Source of the DNA: Nocardioides_C sp963700955
GTDB lineage: Bacteria > Actinomycetota > Actinomycetes > Propionibacteriales > Nocardioidaceae
Assembly (NCBI GenBank): GCA_963700955.1
Contig: CAVOZH010000009.1
Span: 186,001 to 250,000, forward strand
Length of the DNA stretch: 64,000 bases
Reading direction: 5' to 3'
The notes under the pieces were generated by a model. It ran no database searches, was not told the origin of the DNA, and saw only the letters and a list, made by a program, of their open reading frames with translations. This document shows positions 8,568-17,293 of the stretch, piece by piece. Positions within the stretch are counted from its first letter, which is position 1; the number at the start of each line of letters is the position of its first letter. The translations under genes were made by a program, and so were the position numbers.

Positions 8568-9623
8568 ATGGGGTCTGTGGGGAAGGCCGCCGCTGCTCGC
8601 AAGCTCGCTGCCGCTGCTGCGTACGGCGGCGGTGGCGTCTCCGTTCTGGGCGCGTCCCTGGTCGGCGTACTCACGGCCGAGGCGAGGCTTGCCCGTCGCA
8701 CTATCGGTGAGCCGTCGGATGACCCCACCCCGGACGCGTCCGGCTGGTACGGGAAGGGCCGCCCCGGGCCCGCGCTCAAGATGGCGTTGCTCGGCGACTC
8801 CAGCGCGGTCGGGTACGGCGTCGACCAGGTCGAGCAGACACCGGGAGCCCATCTCGCATCCGGGCTGGCCGAGGCGGCCGACCGCCGGGTGTACCTGCGT
8901 TCGCTGGCCGTGGTCGGCGCCCGGAGTCGTGACCTGGCCAGGCAGATCGACCTCGCACTCCCGATGGAGCCGCACGTCGCGGTGATCCTCGTCGGAGCGA
9001 ACGACGTGACCCACCGCGTGCTTCCTTCCGAGTCGGTGCGCCTGCTCGAGCAGGGCGTCCGCCGGCTCCTCGACGAAGGCGTCCAGGTCGTCGTCGGCAC
9101 CTGCCCCGACCTCGGCACGGTCGAGCCGATCGCGCCGCCGCTGCGCCAGGTCGCGCGGGCGTGGAGCCGGCGGCTCGCCGCTGGACAGATGATCGCCGTG
9201 GTCGAGGCAGGCGGACGCACCGTGTCGCTCGGTTCCATCCTGGGGCCGGAGTTCAGCGCCTCGCCGAAGCTGCTGTTCGGGCCCGACCAGTTCCATCCTT
9301 CCGTGGCGGGCTACTCCAGCATGGCCTCGGTGCTGCTGCCGTCCGTGCTGGCGGCGGTCGGCGTGATCCCGGCCGAGGACCTCGAGCCGGAGGCGTTCCG
9401 CGGCGAGGGTGTCCTGCCGATCTCGTACGCCGCCGTGCAGGCCGCGAAGACCCCCGGCACCGAGATCGACGGCACCGAGGTCGGCGGCTCGAAGCGCGGA
9501 GCACGGGGCCGCTGGGTGCTCCTGCGGCATCGCCGCCGTCGCCCCCAGGGGGCTCCCGAGACCCCGCAGAGCGACGGCGAGACGCCGGGCTCGGCGGGCG
9601 ACACCGCCTCGGTCACGAGCTGA
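8568..9623 (+). CDS. SGNH/GDSL-type hydrolase
   Basis: 351-residue esterase/lipase-like protein. Block I is GDSSAVGYG (nucleophile Ser), block III is GANDVTH, and block V is DQFHPS with the catalytic Asp and His. The N-terminus has an Ala/Gly-rich hydrophobic stretch (about residues 10-32) that may act as a signal anchor, and the last 70 residues are a charged, low-complexity tail. The ATG at 8568 is chosen because an earlier in-frame start at 8535 overlaps the divergent CBS gene. Substrate is unknown; similar actinobacterial proteins are annotated as GDSL family lipases. Confidence 0.87.
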   Translation: MGSVGKAAAARKLAAAAAYGGGGVSVLGASLVGVLTAEARLARRTIGEPSDDPTPDASGWYGKGRPGPALKMALLGDSSAVGYGVDQVEQTPGAHLASGLAEAADRRVYLRSLAVVGARSRDLARQIDLALPMEPHVAVILVGANDVTHRVLPSESVRLLEQGVRRLLDEGVQVVVGTCPDLGTVEPIAPPLRQVARAWSRRLAAGQMIAVVEAGGRTVSLGSILGPEFSASPKLLFGPDQFHPSVAGYSSMASVLLPSVLAAVGVIPAEDLEPEAFRGEGVLPISYAAVQAAKTPGTEIDGTEVGGSKRGARGRWVLLRHRRRRPQGAPETPQSDGETPGSAGDTASVTS

Positions 9624-9673
9624 CTCTGCTGTGCCGTGGGCCGCGGCAGCTCGCCGCGGTCGCCGGTGACATG

Positions 9674-9707
9674 CGGAAGGGCCCCCGGTCACCCGGGGGC
9701 CCTTCCG
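9674..9707 (+). terminator. Bidirectional terminator-like hairpin
   Basis: Perfect 15-bp stem (9674-9688 and 9693-9707) with loop TCAC, between the convergent SGNH hydrolase and Bax-inhibitor-1 genes. It can serve both strands. Confidence 0.85.
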
Positions 9708-9724
9708 GTGGTTCCTACGGCAGA

Positions 9725-10570
9725 TCAGTCGTTGCCGCGGAGGATCGCGAGGATCCGCAGCAGCTCGATGTAGATCCAGATGATCGTCACGGTGAGGCCG
9801 AAGGCCGCACGCCATGACTCCCGCTCCGGCAGGCCGGCCGCGATGCCCCGCTCGACGAAGTCGAAGTCGAGGATCAGCAGCAGCACGCCGAGGCCGAGCC
9901 CCAGGACGCTGGACAGCAGGCCCATCGTGCCGAAGCTGTTGAACCCGAACGACGCGCCGAAGAGGTACAGCACGAAGTCGAGCATCGACAGGGCCACGAA
10001 GCCGAACATCGCGCCGATGACCCACTTGCGGAACTTGCTGCCGACCTGGATGTTGAAGAACTTGTACGCCGCGAGGGTGCCGCCGACAGCAGCCACCGTG
10101 CCGAGCACCGCGCCGACCACGAGGCCGCCGCCGAAGTAGGCCTCCATCGTCTTGGAGAACGCGCCGATGAAGAGGCCCTCGAGCGCCGCGTAGGCGATCA
10201 CCAGAGCCGGGCTGATAACCCTCTTGAACGAGTTGACGAGGGACAGCGCCAGACCGCCGAAGGCACCGACCATGCTGAGCAGGTAGAGGCTGGACAGGGC
10301 GGTCTGGTCGACGGTCGGGTCGCCGGTCAGGAACCAGGTGGCGGCCGCGAAGAACACGACCACGCCGAGCGTGATGCCGGTCTTCTGGACGACCGAGTCG
10401 ATCGTCATGGGCCCCGTGACCTGGGTCGGGGCGTAGGTCTGGGGTGCCTCGGGTGAACCGGTCCCCCACGAGGACGGGTCGTTGTAGCCGGGGTAGGTGA
10501 CCCCGCTCTGGCTGGTCCGACGACCGTTGAAGCCCTCGGACCGGGCGAATACCGGGTTGCTGCTCTGCAT
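9725..10570 (-). CDS. Bax inhibitor-1/YccA family membrane protein
   Basis: 281-residue protein with about seven hydrophobic helices and a hydrophilic N-terminus of some 60 residues. Segments such as LVNSFKRVISPALVIAYAALEGLFIGAFS and the C-terminal DFDFVERG are typical of the actinobacterial Bax-I family ('YccA/Bax inhibitor'). Eukaryotic and some bacterial relatives are pH-sensitive calcium leak channels; the role here is unproven. The ATG at 10570 is fixed by an AAGGAGG box nine bases upstream, which rules out the longer frame. Probably monocistronic. Confidence 0.9.
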   Translation of the reverse strand: MQSSNPVFARSEGFNGRRTSQSGVTYPGYNDPSSWGTGSPEAPQTYAPTQVTGPMTIDSVVQKTGITLGVVVFFAAATWFLTGDPTVDQTALSSLYLLSMVGAFGGLALSLVNSFKRVISPALVIAYAALEGLFIGAFSKTMEAYFGGGLVVGAVLGTVAAVGGTLAAYKFFNIQVGSKFRKWVIGAMFGFVALSMLDFVLYLFGASFGFNSFGTMGLLSSVLGLGLGVLLLILDFDFVERGIAAGLPERESWRAAFGLTVTIIWIYIELLRILAILRGND

Positions 10571-10743
10571 CTGTTGGTCTCCTCCTTGGAGGCCTCGGGG
10601 CGGCGTCCGCTCTGGACGCCGCTCGGCGACCGCAGATCCCATCCTACGGACCGCTACCCGTTGAACGACCAGGACAAGGCGGGTGTTCCCAGGCCGAAGT
10701 GCCCGGGCTTGAACGACGACGACCATCGGGTTGACTCGAACAC

Positions 10744-11775
10744 ATGACACGCGACGAGCCCACCTCAGCCAACGCCACGCCAGACGCCACCCTGGGAACC
10801 CGGACCCTGGGTCGCCAGGCTCCGCTCACCGTGTCCGCGATGGGACTCGGGTGCATGGGGATGTCGGAGTTCTACGGCACCGCCGACGAGGCGGAGGCTG
10901 CCGCGACCATCAACCGGGCCCTCGACCTCGGGGGCTCCTTCCTCGACACAGCCGACATGTACGGCCCCTTCACCAACGAGCAGCTGGTGGGCAAGGCGAT
11001 CGCCGGCCGCCGCGACGACGTACAGCTCGCCACCAAGTTCGGGAACGAGCGTCTCCCCGACGGGACGCGTGTCGGCGTGAACGGCAGGCCGGAGTACGTC
11101 CGGCAGGCGTGCGACGCGAGCCTCCAACGGCTCGGCGTCGACCACATCGACCTCTACTACCAGCACCGCGTGGACAAGAGCGTGCCCATCGAGGAGACCG
11201 TCGGCGCCATGGCCGAGCTCGTGCAGGCGGGCAAGGTGCGCCATCTAGGGCTGTCGGAGGCGTCCGTCGGGACGATCCGCCGCGCTCACGCGGTTCACCC
11301 GATCACCGCGTTGCAGACGGAGTACTCGCTCTTCACCCGGCACGTCGAGGACGAGATCCTGCCGACTCTCCGTGAGCTCGGGATCGGGCTGGTGCCCTAC
11401 TCCCCGCTCGGCCGGGGAATCCTCACCGGCGCCATCAAGTCTCTCGACAGCCTGGCGTCCGACGACTTCCGGCGCCACAACCCGCGCTACCAGGGCACCG
11501 CGCTCGACAACAACCTCGCCCTCGTCACCAAGATCGAGGAGATCGCACGTGCGAAGGGAGTCACTCCGGGGCAGCTCGCGCTCGCCTGGGTGCTCGCGCA
11601 GGGGCAGGACGTCGTCCCGATCCCGGGCACCAAGCGCGTGAGCTACCTCGAGCAGAACGTCGCGGCCGCCTCCGTCCACCTGGACACGGATGACCTGACC
11701 AAGCTCGACGAGGCCGTGCCGCGCGAGGCGGTGGCCGGCGCCCGCTACCCCGACATGTCCAGCATCGACGAGTGA
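10744..11775 (+). CDS. Aldo/keto reductase
   Basis: 343-residue NADPH-dependent oxidoreductase of the AKR superfamily (AKR13/YakC-like). GLGCMGMSEFYG and SFLDTADMYGPFTNEQLVGKAI contain the catalytic Asp and Tyr, KFGNE the catalytic Lys, and DLYYQHRVD the catalytic His. The C-terminal VVPIPGTKRVSYLEQN binds the cofactor phosphate. Length is normal. Convergent with the tRNA and def genes. Physiological substrate unknown. Confidence 0.92.
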   Translation: MTRDEPTSANATPDATLGTRTLGRQAPLTVSAMGLGCMGMSEFYGTADEAEAAATINRALDLGGSFLDTADMYGPFTNEQLVGKAIAGRRDDVQLATKFGNERLPDGTRVGVNGRPEYVRQACDASLQRLGVDHIDLYYQHRVDKSVPIEETVGAMAELVQAGKVRHLGLSEASVGTIRRAHAVHPITALQTEYSLFTRHVEDEILPTLRELGIGLVPYSPLGRGILTGAIKSLDSLASDDFRRHNPRYQGTALDNNLALVTKIEEIARAKGVTPGQLALAWVLAQGQDVVPIPGTKRVSYLEQNVAAASVHLDTDDLTKLDEAVPREAVAGARYPDMSSIDE

Positions 11776-11867
11776 TCGTCGGTGCCCGGCAGGGCATGAG
11801 CCGGGCGCAGGTTCGTCGATGGCCGAGGACCGTACCAACGGTCGCCGACAGAGCACGTGACGTGAAG

Positions 11868-11940
11868 TACCCCCGGTGGGACTCGAACCCACACTGAAAG
11901 GTTTTTAAGACCTCTTCCTCTGCCATTGGGATACGGGGGC
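11868..11940 (-). tRNA. tRNA with UAA anticodon on a short (class I) body
   Basis: A 73-nt cloverleaf can be folded. The 7-bp acceptor stem pairs 11934-11940 with 11869-11875, and its first pair is G-U. The D-arm contains AATGGCA with a C-A mismatch. The anticodon stem GAGGT/ACCTT carries the loop CTTAAAA, giving anticodon UAA (codon UUA, leucine). The T-arm GTGGG-TTCGAGT-CCCAC is perfect. No CCA is encoded. The variable loop is only about five bases, whereas bacterial tRNA-Leu is normally class II with a long variable arm, so the charging identity is uncertain. It lies eight bases downstream of def on the same strand. Confidence 0.75.
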
Positions 11941-11948
11941 GGGCGACC

Positions 11949-12515
11949 TCAAAGATAGGTCTTGCGCGGGTAGATCGCGTGAGCACCCGCAGCGCGGTCG
12001 AGGAACAGCAGCCCGTCGCAGTGGTCGATCTCGTGCTGCAGCGCGCGCGCCTCGAAGGCGTCCGCGGTGATCTCGACACGCTCACCGGTGACCGGGAGCT
12101 GGCCGGCGACCACGACCCGGGTCGCTCGCTTCACGTCGCCGGTGAAGTCGGGGACGCTCATGCACCCCTCGCGTGCCTTCTCGTTGCGTGATGACTGCAC
12201 GACCTCCGCGTTGCAGAGCACGAAGGTGCCGTGGTGGCTGCGGGTCCTGGGGTGCTCGGTCACGTCGACGCAGAACACCTTCACGCCCGCCCCCACCTGT
12301 GGCGCCGCCAGGCCCACGCAGCCGGGTGAGACGCGCATCGTCGCGACCAGGTCGGCCGCGAGCTGGACGACCTCCGGGTCGGTGGGGTCCACCTTCGCGC
12401 CGACCTGCGAGAGCACGGGGGCGGGCGCGTGCACGACGTCGAGGACGCGCCCCTCCACCGGAAGGTCGTGCTCGGTCCAAAGGCCGACGACATCGTCGAC
12501 GAGGGCGGAGCTCAC
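11949..12515 (-). CDS. def: Peptide deformylase
   Basis: 188-residue metalloenzyme that removes the formyl group from nascent peptides. Motif 1 GLAAPQVG is at 68-75, motif 2 EGCMS at 116-120 with the metal-binding Cys118, and motif 3 HEIDH at 161-165 with the two metal histidines and catalytic Glu. The start overlaps the end of the ACT-domain gene by four bases. The N-terminal 30 residues are longer than in E. coli Def, as in many actinobacteria. Confidence 0.95.
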   Translation of the reverse strand: MSSALVDDVVGLWTEHDLPVEGRVLDVVHAPAPVLSQVGAKVDPTDPEVVQLAADLVATMRVSPGCVGLAAPQVGAGVKVFCVDVTEHPRTRSHHGTFVLCNAEVVQSSRNEKAREGCMSVPDFTGDVKRATRVVVAGQLPVTGERVEITADAFEARALQHEIDHCDGLLFLDRAAGAHAIYPRKTYL

Positions 12516-13039
12516 AGCTCGTCGCTCTCCACCTGGCGAAGGCTGACGTCCACGCCGAGCTGGTCCCCGGCGAAGCGCAAGGCTGCCTGGAGGCCTTCGA
12601 CGTCACTGCGCAGCGGCAGGTCCACCTCGGCGACGAGGACGTAGAGCCCCCCGGCGAGTCGCGTGGTCAGGTCGGTGATGTTGCCGCCCACGCGCGCCAC
12701 CTCACCGACGACAGCGGAGACGATGCCGGCCCGGTCGCCACCGTGGACGGTCAGGACGTACGTCGAGCCGACGGCCTCGTGCTGGGGCTCCGCGGGCACC
12801 TCGCGCACCGAGACGTTCAGCGTGCCGTCCTCGGTCAGACCCGCGAGCGCTTCCTCGATCTCGGCGGAGCCGCTGTCGCCGGCGCAGATCAGCATCATCG
12901 CGAAGTGGCCCCGCAACAGGGTCATCGTGGAGTCCTCGATGTTGAGCCCGAGGGCTGCCAGGACTCGGGTGGTCTCGGCAATGATGCCGGGGCGGTCACG
13001 CCCGATGACGGTGATGGCTTGCAGGCTCACGCGGCTCAT
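12512..13039 (-). CDS. ACT-domain regulatory protein, GcvR-like
   Basis: 175-residue protein with two ACT domains. The first begins LQAITVIGRDRPGIIAETTRVLAALGLNIEDS and the second STYVLTVHGGDRAGIVSAVVGEVARVGGNITDL; both have the DRPGI-type ligand turn. Similar proteins are called 'glycine cleavage system transcriptional repressor' (GcvR) or plain ACT proteins; the target is unknown. Two starts compete: ATG at 13039, which overlaps the UDG stop as ATGA, and GTG at 13030, which sits nine bases after GGAAGG. The second has the better ribosome binding site. Confidence 0.85.
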   Translation of the reverse strand: MSRVSLQAITVIGRDRPGIIAETTRVLAALGLNIEDSTMTLLRGHFAMMLICAGDSGSAEIEEALAGLTEDGTLNVSVREVPAEPQHEAVGSTYVLTVHGGDRAGIVSAVVGEVARVGGNITDLTTRLAGGLYVLVAEVDLPLRSDVEGLQAALRFAGDQLGVDVSLRQVESDEL

Positions 13040-13899
13040 CCTTCCACGACGCCACCGAGGGCGGCGGCCCGGCGGAGCACCGCGTCGAGCATCGGCTCGG
13101 TGAGCTTGCCTGTGAACGTGTTCTGCTGCGACGGGTGGTAGCTGCCGAGCAGCACGACCTCCCGGCCCTCGGGAGAGGTGACCACGGCCTCCGCGGCGTG
13201 CCCGAACCGCGGCTTGGGCCTCGGCACGTCGTACCCGAGCGCTCGGAAGGTCCGCAGCGCAGCGTCCCAGCCGTACGACCCGAGACACACCACCGCCCGC
13301 AAGGACCCGTCGACGAACGAGATCTCCTTCAGCAGCCACGGCGCGCAGGCGTCACGCTCCCCGACCGTCGGCTTGTTGTCGGGCGGTGCGCAGCGCACCG
13401 TGGCGACCATCCGGGCGCCGACCAGGCGCTGGCCGTCACCGGAGTGCAGTGATGTCTCCTGCACGGCCAGGCCCACCCGGTGGAGCGAGGCGAAGAGCCA
13501 GTCACCGGACCGGTCACCGGTGAAGATGCGACCGGTGCGGTTCCCGCCGTTCGCCGCCGGCGCCAGCCCGAGGATGAGCACGCCGGGCCGCTCCGCGCCC
13601 CACCCGGCGACCGGCCGGCCCCAGTACGGCTCCCCCGCGAACGAAGCGCGCTTGTTCTCGGCGACGTCCTCACGCCACCGCACGAGCCGGGGGCAGGCCC
13701 GGCAGACCGAGACGTCTGCGCTGAGCTCGGCCAGTGTCGCGGCGGCGTCGGCGAGCGCGATCACGTCGTCGGGTGCGTGCGCTGCAGGTGCGTCAGCACG
13801 CGCGGGGTCGTCCGGCCACCCGGTCCCGGGAGGCACCGGACTCGGGAACAGCTCCCCGGTCAGCGGGTGCGGGAGGAGTACGTCGGACATGCGACCCAT
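13036..13899 (-). CDS. Uracil-DNA glycosylase, family 5 (UDGb)
   Basis: 287-residue base-excision repair enzyme. The family 5 motif GLAPAANGGNRTGRIFTGD gives the active-site loop, which lacks the polar catalytic residue of family 1 enzymes, and HPSQQNTFTG is the second DNA-binding motif. VCRACPRL together with later cysteines probably ligates an iron-sulfur cluster as in related enzymes. Family 5 enzymes remove uracil, hypoxanthine and similar lesions, apt for a high-GC genome. The start is MGRMSDV at 13899 or the inner ATG at 13890. The stop overlaps the downstream ACT gene. Confidence 0.92.
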   Translation of the reverse strand: MGRMSDVLLPHPLTGELFPSPVPPGTGWPDDPARADAPAAHAPDDVIALADAAATLAELSADVSVCRACPRLVRWREDVAENKRASFAGEPYWGRPVAGWGAERPGVLILGLAPAANGGNRTGRIFTGDRSGDWLFASLHRVGLAVQETSLHSGDGQRLVGARMVATVRCAPPDNKPTVGERDACAPWLLKEISFVDGSLRAVVCLGSYGWDAALRTFRALGYDVPRPKPRFGHAAEAVVTSPEGREVVLLGSYHPSQQNTFTGKLTEPMLDAVLRRAAALGGVVEG

Positions 13900-13914
13900 C
13901 GTGCCAGCGAGCGC

Positions 13915-14838
13915 TCAGGCGATGGACCAGGCGATGCCGTCGAGGATGTCGGCCTCGGACACGAGCATGGTGTCGACCGTCGTACGCCGGAGCACCTCGT
14001 CGAGGATCATCGCTCCGGCGCCGATCACGTCGGCGCGGCCGGGGTGCATGTAGGGCAGGGCGCGACGCTCCGCGACCGTCATGCCGAGCAGCGACTTGGT
14101 GAGTGCGTCCACGTCGGAGACGGCGAGCTCGGCCTGGTCGATCGCGGCACGGTCGTACTCCTTCAGGTCGAGCACCCCCGCCGCGACGGTGGTGATCGTG
14201 CCTGCGACGCCGATGACCGTCCGCGCCTCCGCCAGAGGTACGTCGGACGCGGCGATCGCCGACGCGATGGCGGAGGCCGCGGCGGTGACCTCGTCCGGGC
14301 CGGGCGGGTCGGACGGCAGGTGCCGCTCGGTCATCCGCACGGACCCGATGTCGAGGGACTGCGCCGCGCGGACGTGCCCGTGACCGTCGCCCAGGATCAG
14401 CTCGGTCGAGCCTCCCCCGATGTCGACCACGAGGAAGGGTGCCGCGAGGTCGCACCCGGTGAGGCCGCGCGTCGCACCGTCGTAGGACAGCTGCGCCTCC
14501 TCCGCACCGGAGACCACCTCGGGCCGGACCCCGAGCCGCTCCTCGACGCCCGCGGCGAACTCGGCTGCGTTGTCGGCGTCGCGGGCCGCGGACGTCGCAC
14601 AGAACCGGATCGCGTCGACGTGGTGTGCGGCCACGATCGCGGCGTACTCGTCGATCGCCGCGAAGGTCCGGGCCAGCGCCTCGTCGGCGAGCCGGCCGGT
14701 GCGGTCGACGTCCTGCCCGAGCCGGACCATCCGCATCTCGCGGACCAGCTCGTGCTCGGCTCCGGTCGCGGCGTCGAGGTCGGCGACGAGGAGCTTGATG
14801 GTGTTGGTGCCGCAGTCCACGGCGGCGACGCGGGTCAT
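13915..14838 (-). CDS. Exopolyphosphatase / pppGpp phosphatase family (Ppx/GppA)
   Basis: 307-residue enzyme of the actin-like ATPase fold. VAAVDCGTNTIKLLVADLD is the phosphate-1 motif, the second glycine motif is VVDIGGGSTELILGD, and GVAGTITTVAAGVL is the phosphate-2 motif. Actinobacterial Ppx proteins of this short type hydrolyse polyphosphate or pppGpp; M. tuberculosis Rv1026 lies in the same gene order. The ATG at 14838 overlaps the DUF501 stop (ATGA), which rejects the longer upstream frame. Confidence 0.9.
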   Translation of the reverse strand: MTRVAAVDCGTNTIKLLVADLDAATGAEHELVREMRMVRLGQDVDRTGRLADEALARTFAAIDEYAAIVAAHHVDAIRFCATSAARDADNAAEFAAGVEERLGVRPEVVSGAEEAQLSYDGATRGLTGCDLAAPFLVVDIGGGSTELILGDGHGHVRAAQSLDIGSVRMTERHLPSDPPGPDEVTAAASAIASAIAASDVPLAEARTVIGVAGTITTVAAGVLDLKEYDRAAIDQAELAVSDVDALTKSLLGMTVAERRALPYMHPGRADVIGAGAMILDEVLRRTTVDTMLVSEADILDGIAWSIA

Positions 14839-15335
14839 GTCGAGCCCGGGTCCACGCACGGGCCCGCTGCCCAGAACTCCCCGAGCAGGTCGAGCACCTC
14901 GTCGCCGAGCGGGTTCACTCCCCTGCCCTGCGCGAGCGACTGGCCCGCGAGCACGTGCAGGCACTTGACCCGGGTCGGCATGCCGCCGGCCGAGACGCCG
15001 TGGATCTCAGGCACCTCCGCGATCGCCTCGCGGTAGGCGAGGTAGGCCTCGTGGGCCTTCTGGTAGGCCGCGGCGAGCTCCTCGTCGGCCTCGAGCCGAT
15101 CGGACATCTCCTTCATGAGGCCCGACGCCTCGAGCGTGCCGATCATCGAGGCCGCACGGGGGCAGGTGAGGTAGAAGGTGGTGGGGAACGGCGTGCCGTC
15201 GTCGAGGCGAGGCTCTGTCGCGACGACGTCAGGGTTGCCGCAGGGGCACCGGTGGCCGATCGCGTGGATGGAACGCGGTGCCCGGCCGAGCTGGGCCTCG
15301 ATGACCGCTTCGTCGCGGTCCCCGACAGCGTTCAC
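14835..15335 (-). CDS. DUF501 family protein
   Basis: 166-residue protein of the conserved actinobacterial DUF501 family, always found with eno, ftsB and ppx (equivalent of Rv1025). HRCPCGNPDVVATEPRL contains a Cys-x-Cys pair and TFYLTCPRAASMIGTLEASGLM is the family signature. The GTG start at 15335 overlaps the ftsB-like stop as GTGA. No enzymatic activity is established for the family. Confidence 0.9.
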   Translation of the reverse strand: MNAVGDRDEAVIEAQLGRAPRSIHAIGHRCPCGNPDVVATEPRLDDGTPFPTTFYLTCPRAASMIGTLEASGLMKEMSDRLEADEELAAAYQKAHEAYLAYREAIAEVPEIHGVSAGGMPTRVKCLHVLAGQSLAQGRGVNPLGDEVLDLLGEFWAAGPCVDPGST

Positions 15336-15931
15336 TGCTTGCTCTTCCTGGGCGGGTCGATCTCGTCGACCGGGTTCGGGACGTCCTGGGGGTTCCCGGC
15401 CGCCTCCATGGTCTGCCACGCGGTCTGCCACCAGGCGGGCTCGTTCTCGAGCTTGATGTCGTCCGGGTTCGACAGGGAGTCGTTGTGGCCGAGCGGCCGC
15501 CCATGGTCATCGATGACCTGGAACGCGATCTCCCCCGGCATCACCCAGCCCAGCCGCTGCGAGGCCTGCGCCTCGAAGAAGGCGGGATCGCGCCAGCGGC
15601 GCTTCTCACGCTGCAACGCCGCAATGCTGTCCTGGGACTCCGCGATGCTGTTGCGCAGCGACTCGAGGTGCTGCTTCTGCTGCAGGTAGGCCCGCATGCT
15701 CGAGGCGTACGAGACCGCCAGCACCGCCAGCACGAGCACGAGGATCACCGCCCGACCGGTGAACCGCGGGCGGGGCGGCCGCTGCGCGGGTGCCGTGCGC
15801 GACCGGCCGACCACTGGCCGTGCACCGGGTCGGGCGGCCGGACGTGCGCCTGCCGTCGGTCGCGAGGTACGGCCGGCCGCGCCCCGGGGACGAGAGCCCC
15901 GGGGCGACGACGAAGGTCGGTTGCTCGGCAC
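15332..15931 (-). CDS. FtsB/DivIC-type septum formation initiator
   Basis: 199-residue bitopic membrane protein. Residues 1-58 are a basic, Pro/Arg-rich cytoplasmic tail, residues about 59-79 a single transmembrane helix (AVILVLVLAVLAVSYAS), and 80-118 a coiled coil (QQKQHLESLRNSIAESQDSIAALQREKRRW). The conserved DPAFFEAQASQRLGWVMPGE follows. The protein would join the divisome with FtsL and FtsQ. It lies eight bases downstream of eno and overlaps DUF501, matching Rv1023-Rv1025. Confidence 0.9.
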   Translation of the reverse strand: MPSNRPSSSPRGSRPRGAAGRTSRPTAGARPAARPGARPVVGRSRTAPAQRPPRPRFTGRAVILVLVLAVLAVSYASSMRAYLQQKQHLESLRNSIAESQDSIAALQREKRRWRDPAFFEAQASQRLGWVMPGEIAFQVIDDHGRPLGHNDSLSNPDDIKLENEPAWWQTAWQTMEAAGNPQDVPNPVDEIDPPRKSKQ

Positions 15932-15939
15932 CGGCAGGC

Positions 15940-17220
15940 TCAGCCGCGCCGGAACCGGGGGAACGCCCCTCGACCCGCGTAGCGTGCAGCGTCGTCGAGC
16001 TCCTCCTCGATGCGGAGCAGCTGGTTGTACTTCGCCACGCGCTCGGAGCGGGCGGGCGCGCCGGTCTTGATCTGTCCGCAGTTCGTGGCGACCGCCAGGT
16101 CGGCGATGGTCGTGTCCTCGGTCTCGCCCGAACGGTGGCTCATCATGCAGCGGAAGCCGTTGCGGTGCGCGAGGTCGACCGAGTCGAGGGTCTCGGTGAG
16201 CGAGCCGATCTGGTTCACCTTCACCAGCAGCGCGTTGGCGGACTGCTCGGCGATGCCACGGCCGAGGCGCTCGACGTTGGTGACGAACAGGTCGTCGCCG
16301 ACGATCTGGGTCTGCTCGCCCAGCGTGGCGGTCAGGTGGGCCCAGCCCTCCCAGTCGTCCTCGCTCAGCGGGTCCTCGATCGAGACGATCGGGTACGACG
16401 CCACGAGGTCGCTGTAGTAGGCCTGCATCTGCTCGGCCGACTTGGCGGCGCCCTCGAACTGGTAGGCACCGTCGGTGTAGAACTCGGTGGCCGCGACGTC
16501 GAGCGCGAAGGCGATGTCGTCGCCGACCTTCAGGCCGGTCTTCTCGACCGCGCTGGTGATCAGGTCGAGCGCCTCACGGTTCGAGCCGAGGTCCGGTGCG
16601 AAACCACCCTCGTCGCCGAGGCCCGTGGCGAGACCGCGCTCCTTGAGCACCGCCTTCAGTGCGTGGTAGACCTCCGCACCCTGGCGCAGCGCCTCCTGGA
16701 ACGTCGGCGCGCCGATCGGCGCGATCATGAACTCCTGGACGTCCACGGCGGTGTCGGCGTGGGCGCCGCCGTTGAGGATGTTCATCATCGGCACCGGCAG
16801 GAGGTGCGCGTTGGGCCCTCCGACGTACCGGAACAGCGGGAGGCCCGCGGAGTCCGCCGCCGCACGGGCGACCGCGAGCGAGACGCCGAGGATCGCGTTC
16901 GCGCCGAGCTTGGCCTTGTTGGGCGTGCCGTCGAGCTCGAGGAGCCGCTGGTCCACGAGCCGCTGCTCCGAAGCCTCGAAGCCGACGAGCTCCGGTCCGA
17001 TCGCGTCGAGGACCGCGCTGACCGCCTTCTCGACGCCCTTCCCGCCGTAACGCGAACCGCCGTCCCGCAGCTCGACCGCCTCGAACGCGCCGGTGGAAGC
17101 GCCGGAGGGCACCGCCGCACGGCTCACGGTTCCGTCGTCGAGTGCCACCTCGACCTCAACAGTGGGGTTTCCTCGCGAGTCGAGAATCTCTCGCGCGCCG
17201 ACAGCCTCGATGGACGCCAC
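15940..17220 (-). CDS. eno: Enolase
   Basis: 426-residue glycolytic enzyme converting 2-phosphoglycerate to phosphoenolpyruvate. IEAVGAREILDSRGNPTVEV opens the protein, with GASTGAFEAVELRD, the metal ligands in ALDVAATEFY and SIEDPLSEDDWEGW, and the signature LLVKVNQIGSLTET followed by SHRSGETEDT. Start is GTG at 17220, ten bases after TAGGAG. First gene of the eno-ftsB-DUF501-ppx-UDG-ACT-def run. Confidence 0.97.
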   Translation of the reverse strand: MASIEAVGAREILDSRGNPTVEVEVALDDGTVSRAAVPSGASTGAFEAVELRDGGSRYGGKGVEKAVSAVLDAIGPELVGFEASEQRLVDQRLLELDGTPNKAKLGANAILGVSLAVARAAADSAGLPLFRYVGGPNAHLLPVPMMNILNGGAHADTAVDVQEFMIAPIGAPTFQEALRQGAEVYHALKAVLKERGLATGLGDEGGFAPDLGSNREALDLITSAVEKTGLKVGDDIAFALDVAATEFYTDGAYQFEGAAKSAEQMQAYYSDLVASYPIVSIEDPLSEDDWEGWAHLTATLGEQTQIVGDDLFVTNVERLGRGIAEQSANALLVKVNQIGSLTETLDSVDLAHRNGFRCMMSHRSGETEDTTIADLAVATNCGQIKTGAPARSERVAKYNQLLRIEEELDDAARYAGRGAFPRFRRG

Positions 17221-17293
17221 GGTGTGCTCCTAGCCGGGGGTGGTTTCTGGACAGGGCCAGCCTAACGGCGACAGACGTTCGCTCCTGCCAAGG

